DNA of 64,000 nt. Source: Coix lacryma-jobi var. lacryma-jobi. Taxonomy: Eukaryota; Streptophyta; Magnoliopsida; Poales; Poaceae. The notes beneath the pieces were generated by a model. The model was not told the DNA's origin, did not search any database, and saw only the letters and a list, made by a program, of their open reading frames with translations. Location: positions 24,065,000-24,128,999 of the forward strand of contig CM019828.1 in the NCBI GenBank assembly GCA_009763385.1, in the 5' to 3' direction. Below, one piece after another: positions 1-11,204 of this stretch (positions are counted from its first letter, which is position 1; each line of letters opens with the position of its first letter). The position numbers and the translations under genes are program-made.

Positions 1-726
1 TGTCGCGTCTCACCCAAAATGGATTCATCATCATTTGCGTCGTTTGTTGGGCAGTATTTGTCTCCGGACGACAAAGCAACATGAGGTATGCATTTTTGGA
101 TTTGGATGCCGTGATACGTCGGCTGTTGAAGGAGATAGTCTTAACTGAGAATCTGGCTTTTCTTCTACAAAAGCTGATAACAATCATTGAGGCCTTTCAT
201 TTCCTTAGCTGATAACACGAGGACAGGGCTGGTAGATTGGACGTTCTTGCAAGCTACTGTAGCATTCTCAAGAAGCCAGCTCCATCGGGGAAGTTGGTAT
301 ATGATGGAGAAGTTTCAGTTTCCTAATTAATCAATGAGAACAAGATGCTTCTTATCTTCTTCGGAGAACAACGACGCCACAGCCCAGGGAATGGCTAAAG
401 ATTCTTATGACTTGAAGTTTAAGACCCCTTTGTACGTGAGATTTTTTTTTCCTGTTCTTGCATTTTTTTTTCTGTGAAAAAATGAACTGATTCATATGCG
501 CTCCAAAAGGCCCGATGCACATAGATAGAGGAAAATCTGACCTAGCTTGAACATAACAACTACTACCAAAAAATCAGTTTTTTTTTGTTTGCGAAGATGC
601 CAAAAAAAATCAGCTCGTGACACTGACATGCATGCAACGGGAAAGAGGGGTGCGTTTAATAACCATATAATCCTACAATGTGATTTGATCTGATAATAAA
701 ACATGAAACTGGAAGGCGCGCGTAAC
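1..726. other. Intergenic, nothing recognised
   Basis: I see no coding region with credible codon structure and no clear transposon ends here. The stretch is moderately AT-rich, with several homopolymer T runs around 430-470 and 575-610. It ends with AAC at 724-726, which is the left target duplication of the CACTA element that follows. Confidence 0.4.
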
Positions 727-1235
727 CACTACTGGAGAAACGGCTTTTAGCCCCGGTTGGGAACGGCCTTTAGCACGGTTTTCCCAACCGGGGCTACCAA
801 TCCGGGAGTCCGGCCCCAGTTGGGAACGGCCTTTAGCCCCGGTTTTCCCAACCGGGGCTAAATATTTCCACGAGAAAAAATAATTGTGCATCTGTGAGAT
901 TCGAACTTAGCACCTCTCGCCTCAGGCACGTTTACCAACTGAGCTACACAACTCACGTGATGTAGTTCTGGACGTTTTCCTTTTGAATTCACTCGGGAAG
1001 GACCCAACAACCGGGTCTAAAGGTTCACCCTTTAGCCTCGGTTGGTATTACGAACCGAGACTAAACGTCCAGGACCTTTAGTCCGGGTTGGTAACACCAA
1101 CCGGGGCTAAAGATTCACCTTTAGCCCCGGTTGGTAATACCAACTGGGACTAAAGGTCTTTAGCCTCGGACACAATTTTTGGTCGAGACTATAGCTCAAT
1201 TGATAGATCCTCCAAAGGCTTGTTCTCTAGTAGTG
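727..1235. mobile_element. Non-autonomous CACTA element (509 bp)
   Basis: The left end reads CACTACTGGAGAA at 727 and the right end TTCTCTAGTAGTG at 1235, so the termini are inverted CACTA-type repeats. The 3-bp target duplication AAC is intact (724-726 and 1236-1238), as known for CACTA transposons. The subterminal regions hold several copies of TTTAGCCCCGGTTGG-like units in both orientations, the usual transposase-binding repeats of this grass family. There is no transposase, so it would depend on a helper. A tRNA-like sequence sits inside (see 883-953). The same family recurs in the opposite orientation at 4453-8630. Confidence 0.85.
883..953 (-). other. tRNA-derived sequence inside CACTA element
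   Basis: Read on the minus strand, 946-935 gives TAGCTCAGTTGG, a perfect RNA polymerase III A box, and 906-898 gives GTTCGAATC, a perfect B box. They are spaced as in a tRNA gene. The acceptor and T stems pair poorly, so this is a tRNA relic rather than a working tRNA. The same module, with matching flanks, occurs in the CACTA element at 4453-8630. Confidence 0.6.
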
Positions 1236-1238
1236 AAC

Positions 1239-2065
1239 ACTTGGACGAAAGTACGAAACCATGTACACCAAAGAGGACACAAGAATAGTATAAGGTCATC
1301 CTCAATGCAAGTTTTATGTCTCAGTTTCCAACGCACTCAAATTTTAGAAATAGTGCAGCTCTACTCCCATAAAACAAGTATCATCTCTCTCTTCATTAAT
1401 TTAATGACATGTCAACATATTTAATACTGTACTCATGAAACTCTAAACTCAATTGAGATTGACCTAATAATAACAAGCGTGTGTGTTTACCTGCATTGTC
1501 AGGATGCCAGTGTTCCACAGTCCACGTCTCCAAACTGGTGCTCCTTTTGCCCTACACAGCATCGGCAAGTGAATGGCCAGGCCACTGAATTCTTTATCCG
1601 GATAATGCTGGTGCTTTTCCGAAGAAACGCCCTCGAATCATCATGCCGAATGTATAATCCACTACTACATGATATCCCACTACCTATGATGCATGTTTGG
1701 CGATAGTTCCTGGCTCGAGAAAAGGTCGAGAACGTTCTACACTACTGATCTCCAACCAAACCACATCTGTATCGTTGATGGCTTGAAGCATACTCTGGAT
1801 CATCTCCATTTGCCCCCCCGGCCGCTTGCACGTACTGGACGAAGCACCAAAAGGCCAAAAAGTAATGCACAAAATGCCCACTGAAGACTGGCCCACAAAA
1901 TTCAACTGCTGGTCCATGCATGTGCATTCAGCTTTCCTCACGATGTAGACCGTGTCCGACACTCCAAACACACAACGGGAAGGCCGGAGGAGGATCTTAG
2001 CAGCGGGTCAGGATTCAGGAATGCGTCCTATCAGAAAGGGAAGAAAAAAGATTGCAATAATTAAC
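1239..2065. other. Intergenic, nothing recognised
   Basis: There is no gene with supporting codon pattern, splice sites or homology that I can recognise. Short open frames on both strands around 1690-1970 overlap each other and have no family features. The stretch ends in the left ACT target duplication of the next element (2066-2068). Confidence 0.4.
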
Positions 2066-2068
2066 ACT

Positions 2069-3152
2069 CGCTACTACACAAACCTTTTGTAGGAGTGGCT
2101 TCCCACGATTTATAGGGGCGGTTAGTTGATTTCTGAATTACTAATTCCAGATTTTTAAAAACCTGAAAAAATAGCAAAACTTTTTTTTAATCGGATAAGA
2201 ACCCCACCGACCCGATGAAAATCGCGCGCTTCACGGCTAGGCTTGTGCATACCCTCCTCTACCAGTGCACCTCACACCCACTTGTATCTGTATTGGATTT
2301 TTGTCTACTCGTATTATACTGAACTAAGTTCAAATTGAGTGTCTAAAACCCTAAACGAATTCAGATCAAAAAGTGGTCAACTACAAAGTTGTGTAGCTTT
2401 TCAAGATCTACAACTTTTATTTAGGTTATTTTTTCACGCGAGGTCGTTTAAAAATTTTAAATTTTAAATTTAACAAATTCAAACATAGATTTTATGACAA
2501 GATGAATTCAAAACAAAAAGTGGTCAACTACAAACTTGTGTATTTTTTCAAAATCTATAACTTTATTTAGGTTGTTTCTCCATTTGACATCGTTTAAAAA
2601 ATTTGAATTTTAAATTTGACGAATTCAAATGTAGATTTCTATGACAAGATTAATTCAAATGAAAAAGTTATAAACATCAAAGTTATATAACTTTTCAAGA
2701 TCTACAATGTTTACTTAGGTTGTTTCTCTATTGGAGGTTGTTTAAAAAGTTTTAATTTTAAATTTGATAAATTCAAACATAGATTTTTATGCCAAGATAA
2801 ATTCAAATGAAAAAAATTGTAAACATTAAAGTTGTGTAGCTTTTCAAGATCTACAACTTTTATTTAGGTTATTTCTTTATCCATTTTTTTAAAAAAATAA
2901 ATTTTAGCACTTAATTTAATTATTCATCGTATATTTTAGGGATGGTTAAATATAAAACTGCTCCTACAAATAAGATTTATAAGGACGGCTAGATATTGAG
3001 TCGTGCCTACAAATCCAAGCCATTTGTAGGGACGGCTCATAATAACAACCGCTCTTACAGATAGATTGTAGGGGTGGCTCATTTGGACGACATTTGTAGG
3101 GGCCCTATAACAAAGGGAGGGTTACTACAAATCCTTTTTTTTTGTAATAGTG
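2069..3152. mobile_element. Non-autonomous CACTA-like element (1.08 kb)
   Basis: The ends are imperfect inverted repeats: CGCTACTACACAAA at 2069, and the complement CACTATTACAAAAA starting from 3152. A perfect 3-bp target duplication ACT lies at 2066-2068 and 3153-3155. Subterminal units such as TTTGTAGGGRYGGCT occur in both orientations. The interior carries a 147-bp tandem repeat (2368-2885). No transposase frame is present. The left terminus deviates from CACTA (CGCTA), so mobility of this copy is doubtful. Confidence 0.75.
2368..2885. repeat. Tandem repeat, about 147-bp period, 3.5 copies
   Basis: Units begin at about 2368, 2515, 2662 and 2811. Each begins AAAAAGT or a variant, followed by an AAC/ACTACAAA-type segment, TTCAAGATCTACAACTTT, a TTTAGGTTRTTTCT block, a TTTAAATTTTAAATTTGA-like tract, and ends ATTCAAA. 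The last unit is partial. This is internal to the CACTA-like element; a related block occurs at about 46330-46915 in a different CACTA family. Confidence 0.75.
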
Positions 3153-3155
3153 ACT

Positions 3156-3907
3156 GAAACAGTAATATGGTACACATATATCTTCTTGCATTGCTCGCAC
3201 AGTACCTACCTACTGCTGCGCAATATGCCTGACTCCACTATAGTATGCTACTTTGGACATAGCCGCTAGTGGCGGTGTGGAATAAAGGTAGCTTATTAGA
3301 TGGGGCGGTCGCGGTAGTGTGTAGGAGTAGCATTCGGCCGCGGCCACATCATCTTTTGGATTGCACCCACCGGTAGTCATGGCCGTTTTTCCGATTAGTG
3401 GATCACTGACGACGCGTAGCCTTAGCTTCTTGTGCAATGCAATGACTTTGGTGGCGTCCCTTTTTGCTCTCTAGTATGTCACGACTCACGAAATCCATGG
3501 AAGTGCATGCTCCTTGTTGCTCGGCACCGGCATCTCGTAGTAGGTAGGTGCAATGCGCCCATATGGAGCATGGAGTCAAAGAGGTTTCTGATCGATCTCA
3601 ACCCTATCCTTAATTCAGCAGTCGTCGCCATGGTGTAAATTGCACAGAGCAAGGTCTTGTTTGAACGCCCAAATATCCGTCTCAGTCTCCATTTATGTTA
3701 GAGGGGTTTACTATAGAAATTAATTATTTAGTTTCAATTTCACATCAAACCACTTCAATATACATGGACTAAGGTGAATACATAGATATCCAAACAAATT
3801 ATGATTGACTCCAATAATAGTTGCCATCATGTAACCCTGTGTTTGTTTTGCGAAACAAGCTGCCAGCCAGAGGTAGAAATCCTAGTCCGGGCGTCGAAAC
3901 TCAAATG
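3156..3907. other. Intergenic; possible MITE remnant at 3655-3800
   Basis: No gene is recognised. Around 3655-3800 the sequence runs from CTTGTTTGAACGCCC to TATCCAAACAAAT, whose complement begins ATTTGTTTGGATA. That is the type of loosely inverted end seen in Tourist-like MITEs, but I could not find a convincing target duplication. Confidence 0.3.
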
Positions 3908-3915
3908 CCTAGGAG

Positions 3916-4234
3916 TAGACCTGAGCATTTTATGGGCCCAGTCTAGTTCGGGCCGGACCGAAAAAATCTTGATTATGTCGGGCCGAAAAAACCTCGTCCA
4001 TTAGCGTCCATTGGGCGAGTCGGGCCTGCTATTTCTAGGTCAGGTTTGGTCCAGGCTTGGACGGGTCGTTCGTGCAATTTATAGTATAAAATAGCTAAAA
4101 TAAATATTTCGGGTCAGGTTTGGGTCGAGAAATTTTTTTCTGAGCAGCAAGATCTCTGCTCAAGCCCTATCCAATAAGGTTCGTGGGCGGGCTCGTGCCA
4201 GGCCTACGGACTAGACTCAAAATGCTCAGATCTA
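3916..4234. mobile_element. hAT-type MITE (319 bp)
   Basis: The element begins TAGACCTGAGCATTTT at 3916 and ends with the complement of TAGATCTGAGCATTTT at 4234, a 16-bp inverted terminal repeat with one mismatch. It is flanked by a perfect 8-bp target duplication, CCTAGGAG (3908-3915 and 4235-4242). An 8-bp duplication with TAG-type termini is the hAT pattern. The interior is rich in GGGCC/CGGGCC motifs and encodes nothing. Confidence 0.85.
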
Positions 4235-4754
4235 CCTAGGAGCAAGACAAAACAAACACCCCCTAAATGCATTGACGTGACCATCCTCATTCGGCAATAC
4301 CTCCTCCTTTTGTCTTAAAGTAGGAGTCGCTATGAGATACCTGTACATCAAATTTTCTCAACTTTAACTAAGTTTGTAGAAAATATATGCAATATATTTA
4401 TATCTTCAAATAATTTTATTATGAAAATATATTCAATGACCTATCTAACCATCACTACTAGAGAACATGCCTTTGCACGATCTATCAACTGAGCTTTAGT
4501 CTCGACAAAAAATTACGTCTGGGGCTAAAGACTTTTAGACCCGGTTGATAAAACCAACCGAGACTAAATGTCAACCTTTAGTCCCGGTTGATATTACCAA
4601 CCCAGACTAAAGGTCCTCCAACCTTTAGTCCCGATTGGTAATACCAACCGGGGCTAAAAGGGTGACCTTTTAGTCCCAGTTGGTGTTATCAACCGGGACT
4701 AAAAGTCCTTCACGAGTGGATTCAAAAGGAAAACGTCCAGAATTATATCATGCA

Positions 4755-4829
4755 GGTTGTGTAGCTGAGTTGGTAGGTGAGTTGTGCGTGTGAGGCGAGA
4801 GGTGTTGAGTTTAAATCTCACGAACACAC
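4755..4829 (+). other. tRNA-derived sequence inside CACTA element
   Basis: The A box TAGCTGAGTTGG lies at 4762-4773 and a B-box-like GTTTAAATC (one mismatch to the polymerase III consensus) at 4809-4817. Four base pairs of a T stem (TGAG/CTCA) survive. This is the plus-strand counterpart of the module at 883-953 and belongs to the same element family. The terminal 45 bp of that family also read AGCTCAGTTGATAGATC in the inverse direction, another A-box-like stretch. Confidence 0.55.
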
Positions 4830-4918
4830 ATTTATTTTTTTCCTCGTGGGAGCCTTTAGTTTCGGTTGGGACCTAGTCCCAGATTGCTAGCCCCGGTTGG
4901 AAAACCGGAGAGCCTTTA

Positions 4919-7900
4919 TGTAACACCCTGATTTAATTTTCCCCAATTTAATTAAAGAATTTAGAAACTAAATAGGTTGGCTAGTTTATTAGAGGAGGAA
5001 AATAAAATTTATTTGTCATTTTCATGTTGCATTCATGCCATTGCATATTTTTATTGTGTGGTAAATGATTTATTAAAACCCGTATAGGGCGAATCGAATT
5101 TATTCTATTTATAAAACAAATAAAAGGTTTATGAAAATTTTACCAAAACAAACTCAAGTTTTATTTGCAAAACCCAGAGTAAAATATTTCCAAATCTTTA
5201 AGATTGTTTTGATTTCAAACAGATTTGGATTTGGATTTGAAATGAATTTGCAAAAAAGGTTTGAAAAGAAAAGAAAAAGAAAAGAAAAAGGCAAGGGCCT
5301 CTCCTCATCCCTCCCCTCTCCTCTTTCAGCTCGGCCCAACACCACCCTGCGCCGGCCCACCCTTTTCCCTCCCTCCTTCCCGGCCCGCGTCGGCGCCGGC
5401 CTGCCTCCTCTCTGTCACTTCCTCGCCCCTCTCCCCGCCGGGTCGAACCAGGCGGCCCACCTCCCATCCGCTCCCCTGAAGAAGCCCACGCTCGGCAGGC
5501 CGCAACGCGCCCGCCGCCCCCCTCCCGGCTTCCCCTCTGCGCGCCGTGGCCGCCTGTCGTCCTCGCGCTACCGCTGACAAGTGGGACCCACTCGACAGGG
5601 GCGTCCCCGTCCTCAAACCTCCCCTCCGCCCTTCGCGCAGCGCCCATAGCTCCGCCCACCCTGACCCTTCTACCGCGATAGCACCCAGCCGCCACCCCTC
5701 CTCTAGCCGTTATAAGCCACACCGACCCCCACGCCGCCTCGACAACGCCAACCCGATCCCTCGTGTGTGATTCCCCACACTCCAGCGACTTCCTGAGGTA
5801 CCACCGCCGGCACGCCATTACTAAGCTCGGCTCGAGCTCGCCACCGCGCAGGGAAGCCACCACCGGCCCTCGTCCATTCCCCTTTGGCTTCGCGGTCACA
5901 CGCCGCGTCTGGGAGGCCTTTTTCGCTGAACCGCTGGGCCCGGAGACGCGTCGTCGACCTTGCCGAGCCCGAGCAGCGCCGCCGTCGGATCCCATCACCG
6001 AGCCCTCCCCGACTGGGCCAAGGCCCTTGGTGAGTTTGCCTTCGCCTCCCCTACCTCCCATTGCCCTTACTTCCTCGGAACTTGGACTGTAGCGCTAGAC
6101 TAGGCAACTCCGGTGAGCTCGGCACCTCTAGCCATGGCGCGCCGCCGCACACACACCGGCCGGCCGCCACCGCTCACCCGCATCCCCTCTGTACCGTCCG
6201 ATCCGAGATCTGCGGCTTAGAATAGAACTCGGATCGAACCGGTATGAGCCCGATCCACGGGATCGTGAACTCGGTCCACGGTCGCCAGGTCAGCGAGTCC
6301 TCGTACCACGCGGCACACCGAGCCAATCGGCAAGCGCCACGTGTCTCCACATCAGCGCCACGCAGCGTCTGCACAGCCGCACACACGCCCCCCCCCCCTT
6401 TCCATCTAATCTAGACCGTCCGATCTGGATCGGGCAAACCAGATCAGAAGATACCCCTTCACTGCACCTTTTTCTAAAGAGACCCTCCCTCCTTTTGAAA
6501 TCAACCCGCACTCCAATTACCCTATTCACCGAGTCTGGGACAACTTTCAGTAAAGACCCCGTACTTTTGACTAAATGAGGCGCCGTCCCCACGCCACCGC
6601 GTCCTGATCCCGCTCGCGTGGCACACTGGCTCCAATGGCACTGCGCCACGTAGCACCACGTCGGCATCTGCGCGGCCAGCGCCGACCGTCATTGGCGCGT
6701 TTACGAAAAGGCCCCTCGGTTTTCCCCAAATCAACCCGCAGTCCGGGCGCCCTGTTTCTGTGCCTGGCGAATCTTCCGATCTAACCCCTCATCTTTCGGA
6801 TAAATGAGGCCCGGTCCAAGTGACTTTTAAATTCAGATTTTATTTATTTAGAATACGAAAATGAGTTCAATCTATTTACTGAACTGCCGCTCAGATTCAA
6901 ACGCTTATAACTTTTGCGTTCTAACTCCGATTCGACCCGTTCAACTTGCGTTAGTTTCATAATTTCGTTCTCTACGCAGTAGATCTATTAGTTTACTGTT
7001 TTCATACTGTTTGTTGTACTGTTATTCATTTCGCTTTGTATGTGCCATGTATGTTGATTGGGCCAGAGAGTGCGGAGTTCGAGGACGCTCCAGATTTTCT
7101 TTGTGATCCAGTTGATTCGACCCAGCCCGCAGGCAAGTGTCCTTGAACATCTTGCACCTACTTTATTTTACTTTTGGTACTAGAGTAGTTAGATCTTGTA
7201 GATGCATGCTTGTCATTAATTTGAATCCCATGTTAGGGTTTACTAGAATTTATTTATATTATCCTTGTCGCCTGTTTTGGGATGTTCGGGTAGGTGTCTT
7301 GCTTAGCCCTGCAGTCATGGTTGGGATGGGAGTTAAAATGTTTATAATCTTGATTAATGAAATATGAAACGAATGTGGACATGGTAATTTTGTAGTAACA
7401 TGGTTATTAGGTAAATCCGGCAGGATGGACCCGTATTGGTGGTTTTGTGCCGTGGGACTCGGCAGCTGCTTTTGGTTTTTGGTTCGGGGCTCGTGCTAGA
7501 CATATCCTGCCTGGATCCCTAGGACCCGGTTCTCAGAGCATGTAACCCGGCTTGACAGCGCAACCATGAGATCTGGATGGGCTGGACCTGGCTAATTAAT
7601 TAGTTACCTCTAAGTTGAGGGTCCACACGGGGTTTGTTTTAGTGGCTCACGAGGGGGCCCTGGGGGTCGTAGACCTTTGTACGGGGTGAAACCTTAGAGG
7701 TACGTGTGGAACGGACTTGGAGGGGGCTTTGTAAAGGCCTTGCAGTGCAACCCTCTATGCACCTCGGCAGTGTTTAGCGTGACGGGATCTGCACGACTCA
7801 TGGGTAACGATGTGCAACCTCTGCAGAGTGTAAAACTGATATATCAGTCGTGCTCACGGTCACGAGCGGCTTGGACTTCTTTGAGATTAGTTGGTTACTG

Positions 7901-8528
7901 GTTGGTTTTGGGTTCGGGTCATCTGATGGACTTCAGGTGCGGTTGCCTGATGGACTTCAGGTGTTGGTTGCTCGGTGCGACTCCGAGTGTTGTTACTTTA
8001 CTACAGAGTCTGTCTATAACCTAGTAAATAGGTGCATAGGATTAATAGGATTAATAGGGTGTGTCGCTTTAGGCGCTTGAGTCAAACAAAGTCAGCCTAC
8101 CTTTGTTATAAGCCTCATAAGCATATATTTTCTACACTTGCGGAGTACATTTCGATGTACTCACCCTTCCTCTTTGTCCCCCTGCTACCCCACCCAGACG
8201 CTGGAGACTACACGTACGAGGAGCAGGAGTATCTAGAAGACGGAGGCTACGACCCACGACCTGTACTAGGATGGCGCTACCCCCGGTCGACCTTCCTGTG
8301 GAGATGGAGTCCAGATTTCCGCATCTACATCAGAGTCCTCATTAGAGTTCGTTATCATGAGAGCCTGTACTTTTTATTTCAGACCCGAGGGTCATTTATG
8401 TAACAAAGTTCGATATTATTAATAAAGCATTGTTTTGATATTTACTATGATGTGGATATATGTATGAAAATTGATCCTGGCATACATATATTGTGCTCCA
8501 ATTTTGTTCTTAAAATTGGGGTGTCACA
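4919..8528 (+). mobile_element. Solo LTR (3.6 kb), probably Ty3/gypsy type
   Basis: The segment begins TGTAACACCC at 4919 and ends GGGTGTCACA at 8528, so it has TG...CA ends in an inverted terminal repeat. It is flanked by a perfect 5-bp target duplication CTTTA (4914-4918 and 8529-8533). No primer-binding site, polypurine tract or polyprotein is present, and I see no second internal copy of the terminus, so a solo LTR left by LTR-LTR recombination is the simplest reading. A TATAAG box lies at 5711-5716 after a GC-rich tract. Long-LTR gypsy families (Retrosat-like) begin this way; the family assignment is inference. Confidence 0.8.
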
Positions 8529-8633
8529 CTTTAGCTCCGGCTAGGAGCACCTAGTCCCGGATTGTTAGCCCCGGTTACCGGGGCTAAAGCCTCTTCCCAA
8601 CAGGGGCTAAAGGCCGGTTGTGTAGTAGTGAAT

Positions 8634-9779
8634 ATTAATTATGTATTATAAATAATACTAATATTATTTAATTTTGTAATGTATAATTCATCAAAGTATA
8701 AAAAAATTGTTGAAAAGAAAGAATGACATATATTTTTAGGACGGAGAGAATAACTCCAGCTGATGCCACCATCCAATAATTGGAAGCCTTTTCGTTTACA
8801 ACAACAATTGGAAGCCCAGTAGTAACAATATGTAATAGTAGTAACTTTTACATCCAAACACAGGCATAGGTATGCTGGACCAAAGACTGCCCTGTGCCTT
8901 CTACTTACTTAATACTCCTTCCATCCTAAATTACTAGCATGGTTAACGCGCTTTGCCGCACCGCCCTCTTGCACGGTCATAGATGCCTCCATTTTTACTG
9001 TGACGAAAATTTGATGGTCTTCTATAAACAGTACAAATATATATAAAATATATAGAATACATGTACAAATTATCTAACGAATAATCTTGTATGATGTGTG
9101 GACTTCTGCCGGTAGGATAACCATAAAAATGGATGGAAGAAAACACATATACAACAAGTCACGTGAAGCCAAAATTTGTATCGTTGATACAAAGTACTCA
9201 TGCTTCTTGAATTTAGCCTATCCATGACATTGAAATATGCAGATGAACAACACACATTGTTGCGTCTGTAGAGATTGTGCGCTTGCTATCGCAACACACT
9301 TATATTTATTTGATAAATTTACAAAATTTAATTAGTGTTGTTGACAGCCCAAATTATTTATTTTAGAAAGTTTTCAAAATATAGAATTAACTTCTCGTTA
9401 TTGTATTTCTCTTGTAAAGATAATAATTAAAAATATATTGAGTATCTAATTTAAAGTCTAGATAAATAAAGTGACGTGCAGTAAAAGAGAGTGATATGAT
9501 TTGGTGTATCTGTTTTGAGGTTTGGCATGTTTCACGATTGACCCATGTGTGTAGTGTTCAAGTGTCGTAGCGTTCAGGAGATCGAGCACCAAAACCACAA
9601 GGGTCGCTTAAAAAAAAACCCCACAAGGGTCAAAGGTAGAGGGCGATTATATCAGGGCTCAGGTACAGTCATGCAGAGGTTGCTAAGCGATCGTGTTTTG
9701 TTTTCTCGTATATACGTGTATACGGTACGGTAGAAGTTGTGGCCACGTGAAGCGCATGCAACCCCTATAAGGGCAGGGA
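8634..9779. other. Intergenic, nothing recognised
   Basis: AT-rich DNA with no coding region I can support and no clear transposon ends. Small open frames on both strands lack any family feature. Confidence 0.4.
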
Positions 9780-9781
9780 TA

Positions 9782-10046
9782 CTCCCACAGGTAAAGATGT
9801 TTATATAAGTCATTCTAAGAATCTTAGAGAGTCAAAATTTTCTAAGTTTAACCAAATTTATATAATAAAATAATTTAATTTATGATACCAACTAAGTATC
9901 ATTAGATTCTTTATTAGTTATATCTTTATATTGTACCTATTTGATGTCATAAATTTTTATATTTCTTTCTATAATTTTGATCAAACTTAAAAAAAACTTT
10001 GACTCTCTAAGATTTTTGGAATGACTTATAATTTGGAACAGAGAAC
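9782..10046. mobile_element. Degenerate Stowaway-like MITE
   Basis: It begins CTCCCACAGG after TA (9780-9781). About 35 bp near the left (from 9814, TATAAGTCATTCTAAGAATC) is the inverted complement of the segment ending near 10031. The right terminus is eroded. A better copy of the same family is at 15371-15624. Confidence 0.65.
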
Positions 10047-10062
10047 AATTTGAATAAGACAA

Positions 10063-10140
10063 TTTGCAACTCTTAGTCCAATGATAAGTCTTTTGTTATT
10101 GACTATTGAACCAAGAGGTCCGTGGTTCAATCTTTTTGCG
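10063..10140 (+). other. tRNA-like relic
   Basis: An A-box-like TAGTCCAATGAT starts at 10074 and a B-box-like GGTTCAATC lies at 10124-10132, with an AGAGGTCCGTGG stretch before it as in a tRNA variable loop and T stem. The stems are degraded. It may be a tRNA pseudogene or the head of an old tRNA-derived SINE; I could not define a SINE tail. Confidence 0.35.
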
Positions 10141-10309
10141 GCAGCATGTTTTGGTTTTATTTATTTATTATTTTTAGTTTTTATGCTCCTTTAAAAATTA
10201 ACTCTAGATATTATTTTTTATCTTGTTGTACAGTGTCCTGTAAAACCTCACTTGCGAGTAGTTTTAAATTTCTTTTTTTTATCTCCTCTAGATATTATAA
10301 TAACTAATA

Positions 10310-10568
10310 CCTCCTCCGTACTCGTAAAGAAAGTTGTTTAGGACAATGACACGGTCTTCAAAATACAATTTTGATCTATTTTTTATAAAAATATTTATGA
10401 AAAAATGATATATGTATACTTTTATGAAAGTATTTTTCAAGACAAATCTATTCATATAATTTTTATATTTGCGAACTCAACAAGTACTAAACAGTTATTG
10501 ATGGTTTATATTGTCAATGTTTGACCTAAACCTTGTTCAAAACGGCTTCCTTTACGAGTACGGAGGAA
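10310..10568. mobile_element. Stowaway-like MITE
   Basis: Inverted ends: CCTCCGTACTCGTAAAG near 10313 and its complement CTTTACGAGTACGGAGG ending near 10566. A TA precedes the left end; the right TA is not evident. The interior (GACACGGTCTTCAAAA, GATATATGTATACTTTT) matches the MITE at 14516-14782, so both belong to one family. Confidence 0.75.
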
Positions 10569-11150
10569 ATGCATACTATGTTTTCTAGATTTATTTATCC
10601 CAAGTTACTGTCTCGTGAGAAACATCGTGAATGGAATGGCAAATAAAAGTGATATAACTTCGGCATTGTTTTATTACCACTTATCAATAGCTTTGTACAA
10701 CGCCATTTTGATTTTCTATTTCCTTTTGTCCCCTTTAAAATTAAGTATAGATTAGTCTTTTTCATTTTGTTGTCACTCTTGTTGTATCCCATAAGACCTC
10801 TCATGTGCTTTCATTTTTTTTTCAATTTTTATCCCCTCTAGATATTATAACTTTAAATTACATATTTCATTCTTTCTTTTGGATTTTTTCATCTTATCTT
10901 GTATCCCATAAGTCTCTTTTATGGTTATATTTTAAACTATTTGTATTTCATTAAACTCTTTATATTATAATTTGTCAGAGCTTTTAGCTAATCTTTGAAT
11001 TTAACGTTTATCTTATTATTTAATGTATGCAATTTTTATCGAATTGAAATATGGTTTTACTCATTGAAATGGTTTTACCAAATTAATTATATAAAAAATT
11101 TCTTGTATACGACATACTCTATAGTAAAATTCTAGGTCCATCACAGGCTT
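10569..11150. other. AT-rich intergenic with diverged repeats
   Basis: No gene is recognised. Blocks such as CTTGTTGTATCCCATAAGACC followed by CCCTCTAGATATTATAA recur in diverged form (about 10200-10300, 10760-10850 and 10890-10980), suggesting an old local duplication. Confidence 0.35.
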
Positions 11151-11153
11151 CGA

Positions 11154-11204
11154 GCCTTTATATTACTGCAAGTTACTTGAAGCCTTTATATTACTGCAAG
11201 TTAC
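11154..11204. repeat. Direct duplication, 28-bp period
   Basis: The 23-bp unit that starts GCCTTTATATTACTGC occurs at 11154-11176 and again at 11182-11204, separated by five bases. Confidence 0.8.

Larger units (their letters stand above)
4453..8630. mobile_element. Non-autonomous CACTA element split by a solo LTR
   Basis: The left end is CACTACTAGAGAAC at 4453 and the right end is TAGTAGTG at 8630. Without the inserted LTR (4919-8528) and one duplicated CTTTA the element is about 563 bp, close to its relative at 727-1235, to which it lies in opposite orientation. Flanking triplets are CAT and AAT, so the 3-bp target duplication has decayed at one base. TTTAGTCCCGGTTGG-type subterminal repeats flank the insertion on both sides. 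Confidence 0.75.

Noticed and set aside
883..953. A functional tRNA gene
   Set aside because: The A and B boxes are good but acceptor and T stems do not pair, and the sequence is embedded in a transposon present in more than one copy.
3655..3800. A Tourist-like MITE
   Set aside because: The ends are only loosely inverted and no target duplication was found, so it is kept only as a possible remnant.
5198..6061. A 287-codon open frame on the minus strand
   Set aside because: It lies in the GC-rich promoter region of the solo LTR, is rich in Gly/Arg with no domain, and overlaps frames on the other strand. GC-rich DNA has few stops.
8032..8403. A plus-strand frame with an acidic Tyr-rich stretch near 8200
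   Set aside because: It lies at the 3' end of the solo LTR. The stretch could be a relic of something coding, but there is no start context, domain or splice support.
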